The notes under the pieces were generated by a model. It was not told the origin of the DNA and made no database searches. It was given only the letters and a program-made list of their open reading frames with translations. This document shows, in pieces, positions 1-7,823 of a DNA stretch of 16,228 nucleotides (position 1 is the first letter of the stretch; the number at the start of each line of letters is the position of its first letter). A program made the translations under genes and the position numbers. Origin of the DNA: JAENVT01 sp031370745 (lineage in GTDB: Bacteria; Actinomycetota; Acidimicrobiia; Acidimicrobiales; Ilumatobacteraceae); contig JANMQX010000184.1 in NCBI GenBank assembly GCA_031370745.1, forward strand, positions 1 to 16,228, given 5' to 3'.

Positions 1-101
1 GGTGGCGACGCCGCCCTCGGCGACGCGGCGGGCAACGAACGCTTCCAGTTCTTCGAGTCGAGTCGCGTCCATCACAGGTTGTTCGTACCCGGCGAGGACC
101 C
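1..101 (-). pseudogene. Out-of-frame C-terminal piece of the MttB-family gene at 72-1532 (runs off left edge)
   Basis: Read on the minus strand in the frame shifted by one base relative to the gene at 72-1532, this stretch encodes GVLAGYEQPVMD followed by LEELEAFVARR and a few more residues to the window edge. That is the normal C-terminal signature of MttB-family methyltransferases. The second family member in this window ends with RLAEYEMPPMD and EELTEFVDRR at the same place. An ATG at 72-70 overlaps the TGA at 74-72 and could be mistaken for a new gene, but the homology continues upstream of that ATG, so this is the tail of the same gene. The two frames join at the run of four C at 99-102 (GGGG on the coding strand). 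One extra G there would restore a continuous reading frame. The stop codon lies outside the window. Confidence 0.8.
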
Positions 102-1532
102 CAGCAGTAGATCGTGCGCTTTCCCGGCAGCCTCTGGTCTGCCGGCCTCGTCCCAGCTCTCGTAGTTGCGCCAGTCGCTGATCATCGGTTTGAAGAAGGC
201 AGTGCGGTATCGCTCCTGCGTGTGGCCGACACCGAAGAAGTGACCGCCGGGGCCGACCTCTTCGATGGCGTCGATCGCGAGGGTGCCTTCGTCGACGATC
301 ACTGGATCCATCATCGATGAGACCATGTGCAACAGATCCGCATCGAGCACCATCTTGGCCATGCTGGCGTGCAGCCCGCCCTCCATCCAGCCCGCACCGT
401 GCATCATCATGTTGACCCCGCCCATCACACACCCCCACAGGGCGAAGACGCTCTCGTACGCGGCTTGAGCGTCGACAGCGTTGGCCGCGCACACATTGCT
501 GCTGCGGTACGGCAAGTTGTATCGGCGGGCAAGTTGACCACCGACCATGGCGGTGCGCACGTACTCGGGCGTGCCAAACGCTGGTGCGCCCGACTGCATG
601 TCGACGTTGGATGTGAACCCGCCGTAGACCACCGGCGCACCTGGGCGCACGATTTGGCAGAGTGCAATGCCGGCCAGCGCCTCTGCGTTCTGCTGGGCCA
701 GGGCTCCGGCCAGAGTGACTGGCGCCATCGCGCCGGCAAGCGTGAACGGCGTCATGACGACGGGCTGGTTGCGCGACGACATCTCGATGATTCCGTGGAG
801 CATGGGGGTGTCGAGGCGCAGCGGTGAGTTGGAGTTGATGACGGTGAAGATCGACGGCTCTCGATCGAGGGTCGCGTCGTCGATGCCACGCGCGATTCGT
901 ACCATCTCGATGCAGTCGCGGTTCTTCTGCCGACCCAGGCTGTAGCAGTGGATGTGCTTGTCGGTCAGCGTCAACACGTCGAAGGCAGCGTGGATGTGGC
1001 GAACCGAAGCATGAATATCGACAGGTTCGACGGGGTAGCCGGCAACGAAATGGATCGAGTTCAGCATCTGACCGAGTTTCAGCAGATCGTCAAATCCGGC
1101 CCGATCACCTATGTGGCGCACACCATCGAGGCCGACGATGTTCGGCGCGCTGGCGACGCTCCCGTTGGCCATCCAATTGCCGCCGATGTGGAGGTTCTTC
1201 TCCGGGTTCCAGCTGTGCAACGTGAACTCAGCCGGAGCCGTGGAGATGCGCTCGAGGATCATCTCCTTCGGGAAACGCACGTGCAACCCCGCTTCGTCGA
1301 CATCGGCACCCGCTTCGCGGAGCAGACTGCGCGCCTCGCCGTCCCAGATATCCATCCCGATCCGCTCGAGAATCGTCAGTGATGCGTCGTGGATCGATTC
1401 GAGCTCGTCAGCCGAGACGACCTCGGTGTGGTTGAGACGCATGCGCGGTTGCTTCCACGGGCGTTGCAGCGGCACGGTGCTGCGCGGGCTGGTATCGCGG
1501 CCGCGTCTGCGCCTGGCCGGGTCGTTGCTCAC
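72..1532 (-). CDS. MttB-family (trimethylamine methyltransferase family) corrinoid methyltransferase, 486 aa, frameshifted near its end
   Basis: MttB-superfamily TIM-barrel enzyme, expected to move a methyl group from a methylated amine to a cognate corrinoid protein in the cytoplasm. Family features include a basic N-terminal tail (about residues 1-30, RRRRGR), the segment TPFTLAGAMAPVTLAGA in the middle, QSGAPAFGTPE, and GAGWMEGGLHAS toward the C-terminus. No in-frame TAG interrupts the barrel, so this is not a pyrrolysine enzyme. Non-pyrrolysine relatives act on quaternary amines such as glycine betaine, proline betaine and carnitine, but the substrate here cannot be read from the sequence. 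The start is a GTG at 1532 with no clear Shine-Dalgarno sequence; it keeps the basic tail seen in relatives. The last residues (SSPGTNNL) do not fit the family. The proper tail lies in the next frame, so the gene is either frameshifted or carries a one-base assembly error at 99-102. It lies 136 bases from the preceding lipoprotein gene and may have its own promoter. Confidence 0.85.
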   Translation of the reverse strand: MSNDPARRRRGRDTSPRSTVPLQRPWKQPRMRLNHTEVVSADELESIHDASLTILERIGMDIWDGEARSLLREAGADVDEAGLHVRFPKEMILERISTAPAEFTLHSWNPEKNLHIGGNWMANGSVASAPNIVGLDGVRHIGDRAGFDDLLKLGQMLNSIHFVAGYPVEPVDIHASVRHIHAAFDVLTLTDKHIHCYSLGRQKNRDCIEMVRIARGIDDATLDREPSIFTVINSNSPLRLDTPMLHGIIEMSSRNQPVVMTPFTLAGAMAPVTLAGALAQQNAEALAGIALCQIVRPGAPVVYGGFTSNVDMQSGAPAFGTPEYVRTAMVGGQLARRYNLPYRSSNVCAANAVDAQAAYESVFALWGCVMGGVNMMMHGAGWMEGGLHASMAKMVLDADLLHMVSSMMDPVIVDEGTLAIDAIEEVGPGGHFFGVGHTQERYRTAFFKPMISDWRNYESWDEAGRPEAAGKAHDLLLGSSPGTNNL

Positions 1533-1668
1533 CGGGCGAGATTAGCCAGCCGAAACATTCCTAGTACAGTTGTTCCGGTTATGGCACCGCTGAGCGGCGA
1601 CATCTGGCAATGAGCGAGATCGTCGGCATCGACATCGCCCACCGCCAGCTTCGACTGAGCGAATCAGT

Positions 1669-2133
1669 TCAGCCCACCGTGATGGTGATCTTCTTCATCA
1701 CGATGTCGGCACCGGACTTGACCGGTCCGTCGGGGCCCGGGAACTCGTAGGTGCCAATCGTGCCTGCATCGAGGTGCAGCATCGGCCAGTAGGCGCCCGT
1801 CGTGATCGGCGCGTCGAGGGTGACGACGACGTCTTTGCTGTCGCCCTCTGGAATCGCCATGTGACCAACGACCGGTCCTGGTTGACCCGATGCGTCCGCA
1901 TGGATCGCAATGAATCCCGTGCTGCCAGTGATGTTGACCGCGCTGACCTTGATCGTCTTGCCATCGCTGCTGGTCTGGTCGGCGGCGTCGAGGCTGCCCG
2001 TCACTGCTGCCGCTGCCCCCGCACCCGCTGGCGCGGCCGTGGCGCTCGACGACTTGGCGTCACTGCCACAGGCGCCGAGCAAGACAAGGCTCAGCACTGA
2101 GAGTCCGACGATGGACGAACGGGTTCTTGTCAT
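1669..2133 (-). CDS. DUF7282-type lipoprotein, 154 aa
   Basis: Predicted exported lipoprotein. Residues 1-22 form a signal peptide (MTRTR, a hydrophobic stretch, then LGAC), with lipidation expected on Cys22. A low-complexity Ala/Ser linker follows to about residue 45. The rest is a single beta-rich domain with the pattern GFIAIHAD, GHMAIPEGD, VVVTLDAPI, YWPMLHLDAG, which I recognise as the DUF7282 family often found in archaeal and actinobacterial surface proteins. Its biochemical function is unknown. The start is well supported: AGGAGA lies 8 bases before the ATG and overlaps the stop codon of the cupredoxin gene 13 bases upstream, so the two are translationally coupled. I infer that both work outside the membrane. 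No link to methyl transfer can be shown beyond location. Confidence 0.8.
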   Translation of the reverse strand: MTRTRSSIVGLSVLSLVLLGACGSDAKSSSATAAPAGAGAAAAVTGSLDAADQTSSDGKTIKVSAVNITGSTGFIAIHADASGQPGPVVGHMAIPEGDSKDVVVTLDAPITTGAYWPMLHLDAGTIGTYEFPGPDGPVKSGADIVMKKITITVG

Positions 2134-2146
2134 TTGTTGTGTCTCC

Positions 2147-2467
2147 TTATGAGTTCTGCACGACGAGGGTACCGTGCATGGTGGGATGGATCTCGCAGTG
2201 AAAGACGTAGGTGCCGGGTTTCGTCGGTGCTACGAGCAGGCCAGGGGCCTTCGGATTGAACGGGCCGAACTTGAACGAGCCGTCGTCGGCAGTAACGGTG
2301 TGCGGCTCGTCGTCGCCGTCCACGAGCTTGAGCTTTTCGCCAGGCGTTGCCGCGATCGGGGGAAAGGCGTAGTTCTTGACGAGGACCTCGTTGGTCGAGG
2401 TGCTCGACCCGCACGCCGCGACCGCTGCCAGAACTGAGGCGCACAAGACGACGTGTTGCAGCTTCAC
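2147..2467 (-). CDS. Small cupredoxin (plastocyanin-like) lipoprotein, 106 aa
   Basis: Blue-copper type electron carrier anchored outside the membrane. From a GTG start at 2467 the protein begins VKLQHVVLC, a hydrophobic signal, and a lipobox VAAC with Cys19. The cupredoxin domain covers about residues 28-106. The type 1 copper ligands are all visible: His56 (EPHTV), Cys91, His94 and Met97 (HCEIHPTM). A longer reading frame reaches back to 2593 but would bury the signal peptide behind 42 residues of non-homologous sequence and overlap the preceding reductase gene, so the internal GTG is preferred even though its ribosome binding site is weak. It pairs with the DUF7282 lipoprotein downstream. 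It could pass electrons to or from a membrane or periplasmic partner, which is not identifiable here. Confidence 0.8.
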   Translation of the reverse strand: MKLQHVVLCASVLAAVAACGSSTSTNEVLVKNYAFPPIAATPGEKLKLVDGDDEPHTVTADDGSFKFGPFNPKAPGLLVAPTKPGTYVFHCEIHPTMHGTLVVQNS

Positions 2468-2492
2468 ACCGTCGAATACGTTCGTCGTCGTC

Positions 2493-2527
2493 GAATCGTT
2501 GAAGGCAACCGGATATGAATCGTTGAA
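2493..2527. repeat. Two 11-bp direct repeats upstream of the cupredoxin gene
   Basis: The sequence GAATCGTTGAA occurs at 2493-2503 and again at 2517-2527, giving a 24-bp repeat period, in the 64-base gap between the MetF-like gene and the cupredoxin start. The location fits a promoter or regulator site for the two lipoprotein genes, but no clear -35/-10 pair is visible. Chance duplication cannot be excluded. Confidence 0.35.
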
Positions 2528-2531
2528 CGCG

Positions 2532-3365
2532 TCAGCCGAGTGATTTTCGTTGCCAAGCGGCGGTCGACTCGATGGAGTTGAAGGTGAACACATGCAGAGC
2601 GGTGATGTTCAGTTCGTCGGCACGGCGCGAGATCGGAGCGATCAGCTTGTTCGGGTCGTAGCTGCCGGGCGAGAACATCCGCAGCACGGCGCCGGAGTTC
2701 TTGCGCAGGTAGCGCAGCGATGAACCGATCCCGAGCCGAGTTCCGAGGCTCAGCAGTCGGGCGCGTTCGACGGCACCTGGAACGCCCAGGTGGACCGGCA
2801 ACACCAGGCCGCACTGGCGTTGACGCACCAACCATTGCTCGATCGTCTTGACGTTGAAGCACATCTGCGTGCTCGCAAATCCCTGCAGGCCGAGCTCTCC
2901 GATCAAGGCCTGCTTGGCCAGCAGTGCCTCGTCGAGCGCTACGTCGGGGATGACCGTGTGGTGGTCGGGATAGGAAGGCACACCGACCGTTCGAACGGTG
3001 TGACACAGAGGCAGGAGGTCGCGCATCAGCGACAGGCCGTCGACGTATGGCCCGACCGGATCCGGGTCGCCACCGACGATGAAGATCTCGCTGATGCCGT
3101 GCTCGTTGATCCGTGCGGCGATCTTCTCGACATGCTCGCGGCCCTCGACCAACCGGGCAGCGATGTGTGGGACCGCGTGGTGTCCGTCGCCGTTCAACCG
3201 GGCACTGAGCTCCAGGGTCGGCTCGATGCCCTTTGTCGGCGAACAGGTGACAGAGACCGAGCAGCCTGGTGGCAGATGTGGAATCTGATCGTTGAGCGAC
3301 TTCAGCGGAATGACCTCGTAGCGAGCGTCTCGAATCAGGCGCTTGCGGACATCATGCGAACTCAT
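2532..3365 (-). CDS. Methylenetetrahydrofolate reductase-like protein (MetF family), 277 aa
   Basis: MetF-family TIM-barrel flavoenzyme that interconverts 5,10-methylene-H4F and 5-methyl-H4F. Family segments include VTCSPTKGIEPTLELSARL near the N-terminus, PHIAARLVEGREHVEKI, IFIVGGDPDPVGPY, and a C-terminal HVFTFNSIEST strand. It is shorter than, and diverged from, classical MetF. The start is ATG at 3365 (MSSHDV), because AGGAG lies 7 bases upstream. A start at 3392 would add nine residues with no such signal. It overlaps the preceding mttB gene by 14 bases, so the two are coupled. In this operon I infer that it oxidises methyl-H4F made by the corrinoid system, opposite to its biosynthetic direction. 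The sequence alone cannot prove the direction. Confidence 0.85.
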   Translation of the reverse strand: MSSHDVRKRLIRDARYEVIPLKSLNDQIPHLPPGCSVSVTCSPTKGIEPTLELSARLNGDGHHAVPHIAARLVEGREHVEKIAARINEHGISEIFIVGGDPDPVGPYVDGLSLMRDLLPLCHTVRTVGVPSYPDHHTVIPDVALDEALLAKQALIGELGLQGFASTQMCFNVKTIEQWLVRQRQCGLVLPVHLGVPGAVERARLLSLGTRLGIGSSLRYLRKNSGAVLRMFSPGSYDPNKLIAPISRRADELNITALHVFTFNSIESTAAWQRKSLG

Positions 3366-4917
3366 CGGGCAACTCCTGTTTGCGGCGATCAACGAACTCG
3401 GTCAACTCTTCGGCGATGGCCTCGTCCATCGGAGGCATTTCGTACTCGGCGAGTCGCTTCTTCCAGACGGCGTTGGCGCGCGTCGGTGCATCGGTCGCGC
3501 CGTCTTCTGTCCACTGCTCGAAGCTGCTGTTGTCGGCAACGTTGCTGCGGTAGAAGGCCGTCTCGAAGTTGGCAAACGTGTGGGCGGTGCCGAGGAAGTG
3601 CTGCCCCGGACCGTTCTCGCGGATGGCGTCGATGGCCCGACCGTTCTCCGACAGATCGAGGCCCTTGACGAAGGTGGCCATCATCCCGCACTGGTCTTCG
3701 TCCATGATGAACTTCTCGTAGCCGATCGACAGGCCGCCTTCTTGCCACCCGGCAGCGTGCAGCACGAAGTTGGTGCCGGCGAGCACCGTGGGCAGCAGCG
3801 TGGCGGAGCTTTCGTAGGCAGCCTGCGCGTCGGGGATCTTCGAAGCCGACAGCGAGCCACCCGAACGGAATGGAACGCCGAGGCGGCGAGCCAGAGCGGC
3901 GATCGTGTAGAGCACGATTGCCGGCTCTGGAGTGCCGAACGTCGGCGCACCGGTCTGCATCGACATCGACGAGGCGAACGAACCGAAGATGACGGGTGCG
4001 CCGGGGCGGATCAACTGTGTGAACGTCATGCCGGCCAGCGACTCGGCAAGCGTCTGGGCAGCGACACCCGCGGAGGTGACGGGCGCCATCGCACCGGCGA
4101 GGATGAAGGGCGTGATGATGCAGGCCTGGTTGTTGCGGGCGTAGACCTCGGCGGAGCCGAGCATCGTGCCGTCCCACACCAATGGTGACGAGGCGTTGAT
4201 CAGACTGGTGAGCACGGTGCGGTCACCGAGATCGCCACCGAAGCCGATTCGCGCCATGTCGACCGAATCCTGGGCTCGGCTGGCAGCGGTGACCGACCCC
4301 ATGAACGGCTTGTCGCTGTAGCACAGATGGGTGAGGACCATGTCGAGATGGCGCTTGCTGACCGGCACGTCGACGGGCTCGCAGACCGTGCCGCCGCTGT
4401 GATGCAGGTACAACGACTGGTACGTGAGCTTGACGAAGTTTCGGAAATCTTCGATCGTCGCGTAACGGCGGCCGTTGTCGAGGTCGAACGCGAACGGCGA
4501 TCCGTAGTTGGGGGCGAACACCGTTGCGTCGCCACCGATGCGCACGCTCTTCAGCGGGTTCCTGGCGTGTTGGATGTACTCGCGCGGCGCGCTGGCCTGC
4601 ACGATCTGGCGGCACATACCTCGGGGAAAGCGCACGCGGGTGCCGTCGACGGATGCGCCGGCATCGGCGTAGACCTTCAGCGCCGAGGGGTAGTCGCGGA
4701 TCTCGATGCCGACCTCTTGAAGAATCGTTTCGGCGTTGTGCTCGATGATCTCGAGACCTTCGTCGCTGACGATCTCGAACGGCTTCATCGTCCGCGTCAG
4801 ATATGTTTCGGCCTCGACGACGTGCGAGGCGCGCAGGGCCTGACGCCCGGCGCGCCCTCCGCTGCGTCGCCCTGTACCGGCATCAGTGTGCGCGGTGCCG
4901 GCTTCAGTGGAACTCAT
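3352..4917 (-). CDS. MttB-family non-pyrrolysine corrinoid methyltransferase, 521 aa
   Basis: Full-length MttB-superfamily enzyme, expected to demethylate a methylated amine and methylate the operon's corrinoid protein. An Arg/Gly-rich N-terminal tail (about residues 15-32) precedes the barrel. Recognisable stretches include IGGDATVFAPNYGSPFAFD, GGTVCEPVDVPVSKRHLDM, YSDKPFMGSVTAA, FILAGAMAPVTSAGVAAQT and HAAGWQEGGLSIGYEKF. The C-terminus RLAEYEMPPMD...EELTEFVDRR is the family norm and serves as the reference that exposes the frameshift in the copy at 72-1532. There is no in-frame TAG, so it resembles the betaine/carnitine-type enzymes (MtgB, MtcB and relatives) and not pyrrolysine MttB. ATG at 4917 has AGGAG 8 bases upstream and overlaps the stop of the activator gene by 4 bases (ATGA). 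Substrate unknown. Confidence 0.9.
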   Translation of the reverse strand: MSSTEAGTAHTDAGTGRRSGGRAGRQALRASHVVEAETYLTRTMKPFEIVSDEGLEIIEHNAETILQEVGIEIRDYPSALKVYADAGASVDGTRVRFPRGMCRQIVQASAPREYIQHARNPLKSVRIGGDATVFAPNYGSPFAFDLDNGRRYATIEDFRNFVKLTYQSLYLHHSGGTVCEPVDVPVSKRHLDMVLTHLCYSDKPFMGSVTAASRAQDSVDMARIGFGGDLGDRTVLTSLINASSPLVWDGTMLGSAEVYARNNQACIITPFILAGAMAPVTSAGVAAQTLAESLAGMTFTQLIRPGAPVIFGSFASSMSMQTGAPTFGTPEPAIVLYTIAALARRLGVPFRSGGSLSASKIPDAQAAYESSATLLPTVLAGTNFVLHAAGWQEGGLSIGYEKFIMDEDQCGMMATFVKGLDLSENGRAIDAIRENGPGQHFLGTAHTFANFETAFYRSNVADNSSFEQWTEDGATDAPTRANAVWKKRLAEYEMPPMDEAIAEELTEFVDRRKQELPDEFA

Positions 4918-6926
4918 GACCTGTTCTCCTGTCTGCGGCGTCGACGGCCACCAGTGGCATCGACAGATGAAGTTCGTTCTGGAAGCGTCACCACGGCGCC
5001 GAGGTGCGGCGATGGTGCTGTGGCGTGCGGGAACGCCATGGCTGCGACGAACAGTTCTTGGAACTTTGGTTCGGTGGCCGTTTCGATCTTGACGACGGCA
5101 CGCGCAGCAGCTTCCAGTTCGGTGCGTGCCTGCATCGACAGCAAGGCGCGCACGGCGCCAGCGCCGGCCGCGTTGCCGACTGAGCGGACGGCTCCGACCG
5201 GTGCGTCGGGCACCAGTCCCAGCACCAGTGCGTACAACGGGTCGATGTGCGCGCCGAACGCGCCGGCCAAGCGCATGTCGCCGAGGGCGTCGACGCCGGC
5301 GTGGCCCATCAGCAGATCAATGCCGGCGCGCAACGCCGCCTTGGCAAGTTGGATGGCCCGCACGTCGTTCTGAGTGATCGACAACTCGACTCCGGCCGTG
5401 CGATGCAGCACGTAGCGGAACGTTCGGTCGTCGGCGACGATGTGGGCGCAGGTGTCGGCCTTCTCGCCGCGCACCACGCCCTCCGAGTCGATGACGCCGG
5501 CCAGGTACATCTCGCCGATCACCTCGATGATCCCAGAGCCGCACACGCCGCTGATCGTCAGATCCTCGCTCGCCGCGGCGAACCCCTCGTCGTCGCTCCA
5601 CAGATCGCAGCCGATGACCTTGAACCGTGGCGCCAGGGTCTCACGATCGATGCGTACCCGTTCGATTGCGCCGGCCGTGGCGCGCTGGCCGCACGAAATC
5701 TGAGCGCCTTCGAACGCCGGGCCGGTTGGGCTCGATGCCGCGAACTGCCGCTCGGTGCAGCCGAGCACGATCTCGGCATTGGTGCCGACGTCGACCAGCA
5801 ACTGCCATTCCTCGCCGCGATGCGGGCCCTCGGCGAGCATCGCCGCAGTGGTGTCGGCGCCGACATGCCCAGCGATGCACGGACCGAGGAAGGCACGTGC
5901 CGTGGGAAATGCCAGCCCAAGGTCCAGCGCCGTCGTGCGGATCGCTTCGGCGGTGGCCAACGTGAACGGTGCCTGACCGAGCGGTGTCGGGTCGATGCCC
6001 AGCACGATGTGATGCATGATCGGATTGCCGACGATCACGATGTCGAGCAACTCGTCGGCGGGCGCATCGGCCTGGCGCAGCAGATCGTTGATCAGATCGT
6101 TGAGCGCGGCGCGGATGCACGCCGTCAACTCTTTGTCTCCGCCGGGGTTCATCATCACGTACGAGACCCGGCTCATCAGGTCTTCGCCGAAGCGAATCTG
6201 GGGGTTCATGACGCCAGCGGTGGCCAGCACCTCACCGGTCGACAGGTCGCAGAGATGGCCGGCCACCGTTGTGGAACCGACGTCGATGGCGACGCCGAGC
6301 GCGGTGTCGACGAAGCCAGGCCAAATGGCCACAGCCACGCCAGCGGGGTCGACCGCGATCGTGACTGAACCGTGATCGTTGGCTGCCGCCTTGTGGGCGG
6401 CGCGCAGCACCGTGGTGCTCCAGTCCCCAACTTCGGTGCCGTGAGTGCGCATGACAGCCTCACCGATCAGTTCAGTCACCGATTCCGAATCTCCGAGCAC
6501 TGCCTTGGGCACATCGACGTTGAACAGCCTGAACTGCGGATCGATCACCAGACCGGTGAGATCGACGGCCTTGCGCACCACCTGCTTGTGAACCTGGCTC
6601 TCCGACGGCACGGCAATCACGGCATCGGCGAGCACGGTGGCCGCGCAACCCAGCCGGCGCCCGGCGCGCAGCGGCCGGCGAGCGTTGCCCTTGGTCTCGT
6701 AGTCGACCTCGACCGCCGACCAGTCCGACAGCGCGGTCGGCGCGCTGTCGATCGCCCACTTGGCGAACGAGCCGGTCGAAGGTTCGATCTGGCAGCGACC
6801 GCAGATACCCCGACCACCGCACACCGAATCGAGGTCAACCCCCAATTGGCGCGCCGCGGCCAACACGGTGCTGCCGGTGTCGACCTCGCCGGTCAAGCCT
6901 GAAGGGGTGAATACGATTCGGGGCAT
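4914..6926 (-). CDS. Corrinoid-protein reductive activator: [2Fe-2S] ferredoxin domain plus ASKHA (DUF4445, RACo-like), 670 aa
   Basis: ATP-dependent activator that re-reduces Co(II) corrinoid to the active Co(I) state, as known for RACo and RamA-type proteins. The N-terminal ferredoxin domain (about 1-105) has the plant-type cluster Cys36-x5-Cys42-x2-Cys45 (CGGRGICGRC) and Cys94. A linker and middle region follow. The ASKHA/DUF4445 domain begins near residue 205, with phosphate-binding motifs DVGSTT at 215-220 and DVGTNAE at 379-385, and a later GVCGSGIIE motif. The C-terminus is an Arg-rich tail (GGRRRRRQENRS). Its length matches the family. It starts 3 bases after the preceding methyltransferase stop and overlaps the next mttB start by 4 bases. 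It uses a [2Fe-2S] cluster, unlike methanogen RamA with [4Fe-4S] clusters. This is the RACo/DUF4445 type also seen in aerobes. Its electron donor is not encoded in the window. Confidence 0.92.
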   Translation of the reverse strand: MPRIVFTPSGLTGEVDTGSTVLAAARQLGVDLDSVCGGRGICGRCQIEPSTGSFAKWAIDSAPTALSDWSAVEVDYETKGNARRPLRAGRRLGCAATVLADAVIAVPSESQVHKQVVRKAVDLTGLVIDPQFRLFNVDVPKAVLGDSESVTELIGEAVMRTHGTEVGDWSTTVLRAAHKAAANDHGSVTIAVDPAGVAVAIWPGFVDTALGVAIDVGSTTVAGHLCDLSTGEVLATAGVMNPQIRFGEDLMSRVSYVMMNPGGDKELTACIRAALNDLINDLLRQADAPADELLDIVIVGNPIMHHIVLGIDPTPLGQAPFTLATAEAIRTTALDLGLAFPTARAFLGPCIAGHVGADTTAAMLAEGPHRGEEWQLLVDVGTNAEIVLGCTERQFAASSPTGPAFEGAQISCGQRATAGAIERVRIDRETLAPRFKVIGCDLWSDDEGFAAASEDLTISGVCGSGIIEVIGEMYLAGVIDSEGVVRGEKADTCAHIVADDRTFRYVLHRTAGVELSITQNDVRAIQLAKAALRAGIDLLMGHAGVDALGDMRLAGAFGAHIDPLYALVLGLVPDAPVGAVRSVGNAAGAGAVRALLSMQARTELEAAARAVVKIETATEPKFQELFVAAMAFPHATAPSPHLGAVVTLPERTSSVDATGGRRRRRQENRS

Positions 6927-6929
6927 GGA

Positions 6930-7823
6930 CTATGCGCGGCTCCGGCGACGCCGTCCGTCGCGCTCTGTCGATGCGGCGGTTGGATCACGGTTGGCACGAA
7001 TCCACGCGGCACAGTCCCTGTCTTGGCCCGCGAGAACGTCGGCGGCCATCACGGCAGCCTTCACCTCTGGGTGCATCGGGTTCATGATCGCCGATGTCAT
7101 GCCGGCGCCGATCGCCATTGCCAAAAACGTGCCGGTGACCTGATGCCGATTCGGCAGACCGAAGCTGACGTTGGAGGCGCCGCAGATGGTGTTGACCTTC
7201 AATTCCTCGCGTAACCGGCGGATCAACTGAAAGGCGTGCTGGCCGGCTTGACCGAGCGCACCGATCGGCATCACGAGTGGATCGACGATCACATCGGAGG
7301 CGGGGATCCCGAAATCCGCGGCTCGTTCGACGATCCGCTTGGCGACTTCGAAGCGCACGTTCGGATCCATCGAGATTCCGGTCTCGTCGTTGGAGATCGC
7401 CACCACCGCGGCGCCGTACTTGGCGATCAGGGGCAGCACCTTTTCCAGCACCTCTTCTTCGCCGGTCACCGAGTTGACCAGCGGCTTGCCCTTGTACACA
7501 GCCAAACCGGCATCGAGCGCGGCGATGATCGACGAGTCGATCGACAGCGGCACGTCGGTGATCGACTGCACCAGCGTGATCGCCCTCGCCAACATGGCCG
7601 GCTCGTCGGCCAGGGGGATGCCTGCGTTGACGTCGAGCATGTGTGCGCCGGCGGCAACTTGGGCGAGCGCGTCGACTTCGACACGGCTGAAGTCACCGTT
7701 CTTCATCTCCTCGGCGAGCAGCTTGCGACCCGTCGGGTTGATCTTCTCGCCGATCATCACGAAGGGACGTCCGAAGCCGATCACCACCTCACGAGTGGCT
7801 GAGCTGACAACTGTGTCGGTCAC
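6930..7823 (-). CDS. Methyltetrahydrofolate:corrinoid methyltransferase (pterin-binding, MeTr/MtgA-like), 297 aa
   Basis: DHP-synthase-like pterin-binding TIM barrel that transfers methyl groups between a corrinoid protein and tetrahydrofolate. It corresponds to the second methyltransferase (MtgA role) in betaine demethylation. Characteristic residues are GEKINPTG (25-32), DVNAG (64-68), IDSS (95-98), SNDETGI near 144 and SNVSFGLPNR (217-226), the last a hallmark of this family. The first methionine is encoded by GTG at 7823, with AGGAG just upstream, overlapping the previous stop by 4 bases (GTGA). The family core ends near residue 278. The remainder is a basic tail (ERDGRRRRSRA). In methionine synthase the equivalent domain works with a fused cobalamin domain; here that domain is the separate protein at 8894-9616. 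Confidence 0.92.
   Translation of the reverse strand: MTDTVVSSATREVVIGFGRPFVMIGEKINPTGRKLLAEEMKNGDFSRVEVDALAQVAAGAHMLDVNAGIPLADEPAMLARAITLVQSITDVPLSIDSSIIAALDAGLAVYKGKPLVNSVTGEEEVLEKVLPLIAKYGAAVVAISNDETGISMDPNVRFEVAKRIVERAADFGIPASDVIVDPLVMPIGALGQAGQHAFQLIRRLREELKVNTICGASNVSFGLPNRHQVTGTFLAMAIGAGMTSAIMNPMHPEVKAAVMAADVLAGQDRDCAAWIRANRDPTAASTERDGRRRRSRA

Noticed and set aside
1654..1668. Hairpin just after the DUF7282 gene as a terminator
   Set aside because: Only five base pairs (ACTGA/TCAGT) and no U-tract.
1610..1751. Short plus-strand frame starting MSEIVGIDIAH
   Set aside because: It runs into the antisense of the DUF7282 gene and ends after about 46 codons. No supporting signal.
2468..2593. 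42-residue N-terminal extension of the cupredoxin reading frame
   Set aside because: It would hide the lipoprotein signal peptide, overlaps the MetF-like gene, and encodes a repeat-derived, non-homologous stretch.
72..4917. Possible pyrrolysine (in-frame TAG) in the MttB genes
   Set aside because: Both frames run through the barrel without any amber codon, and no pyrrolysine genes are in the window.
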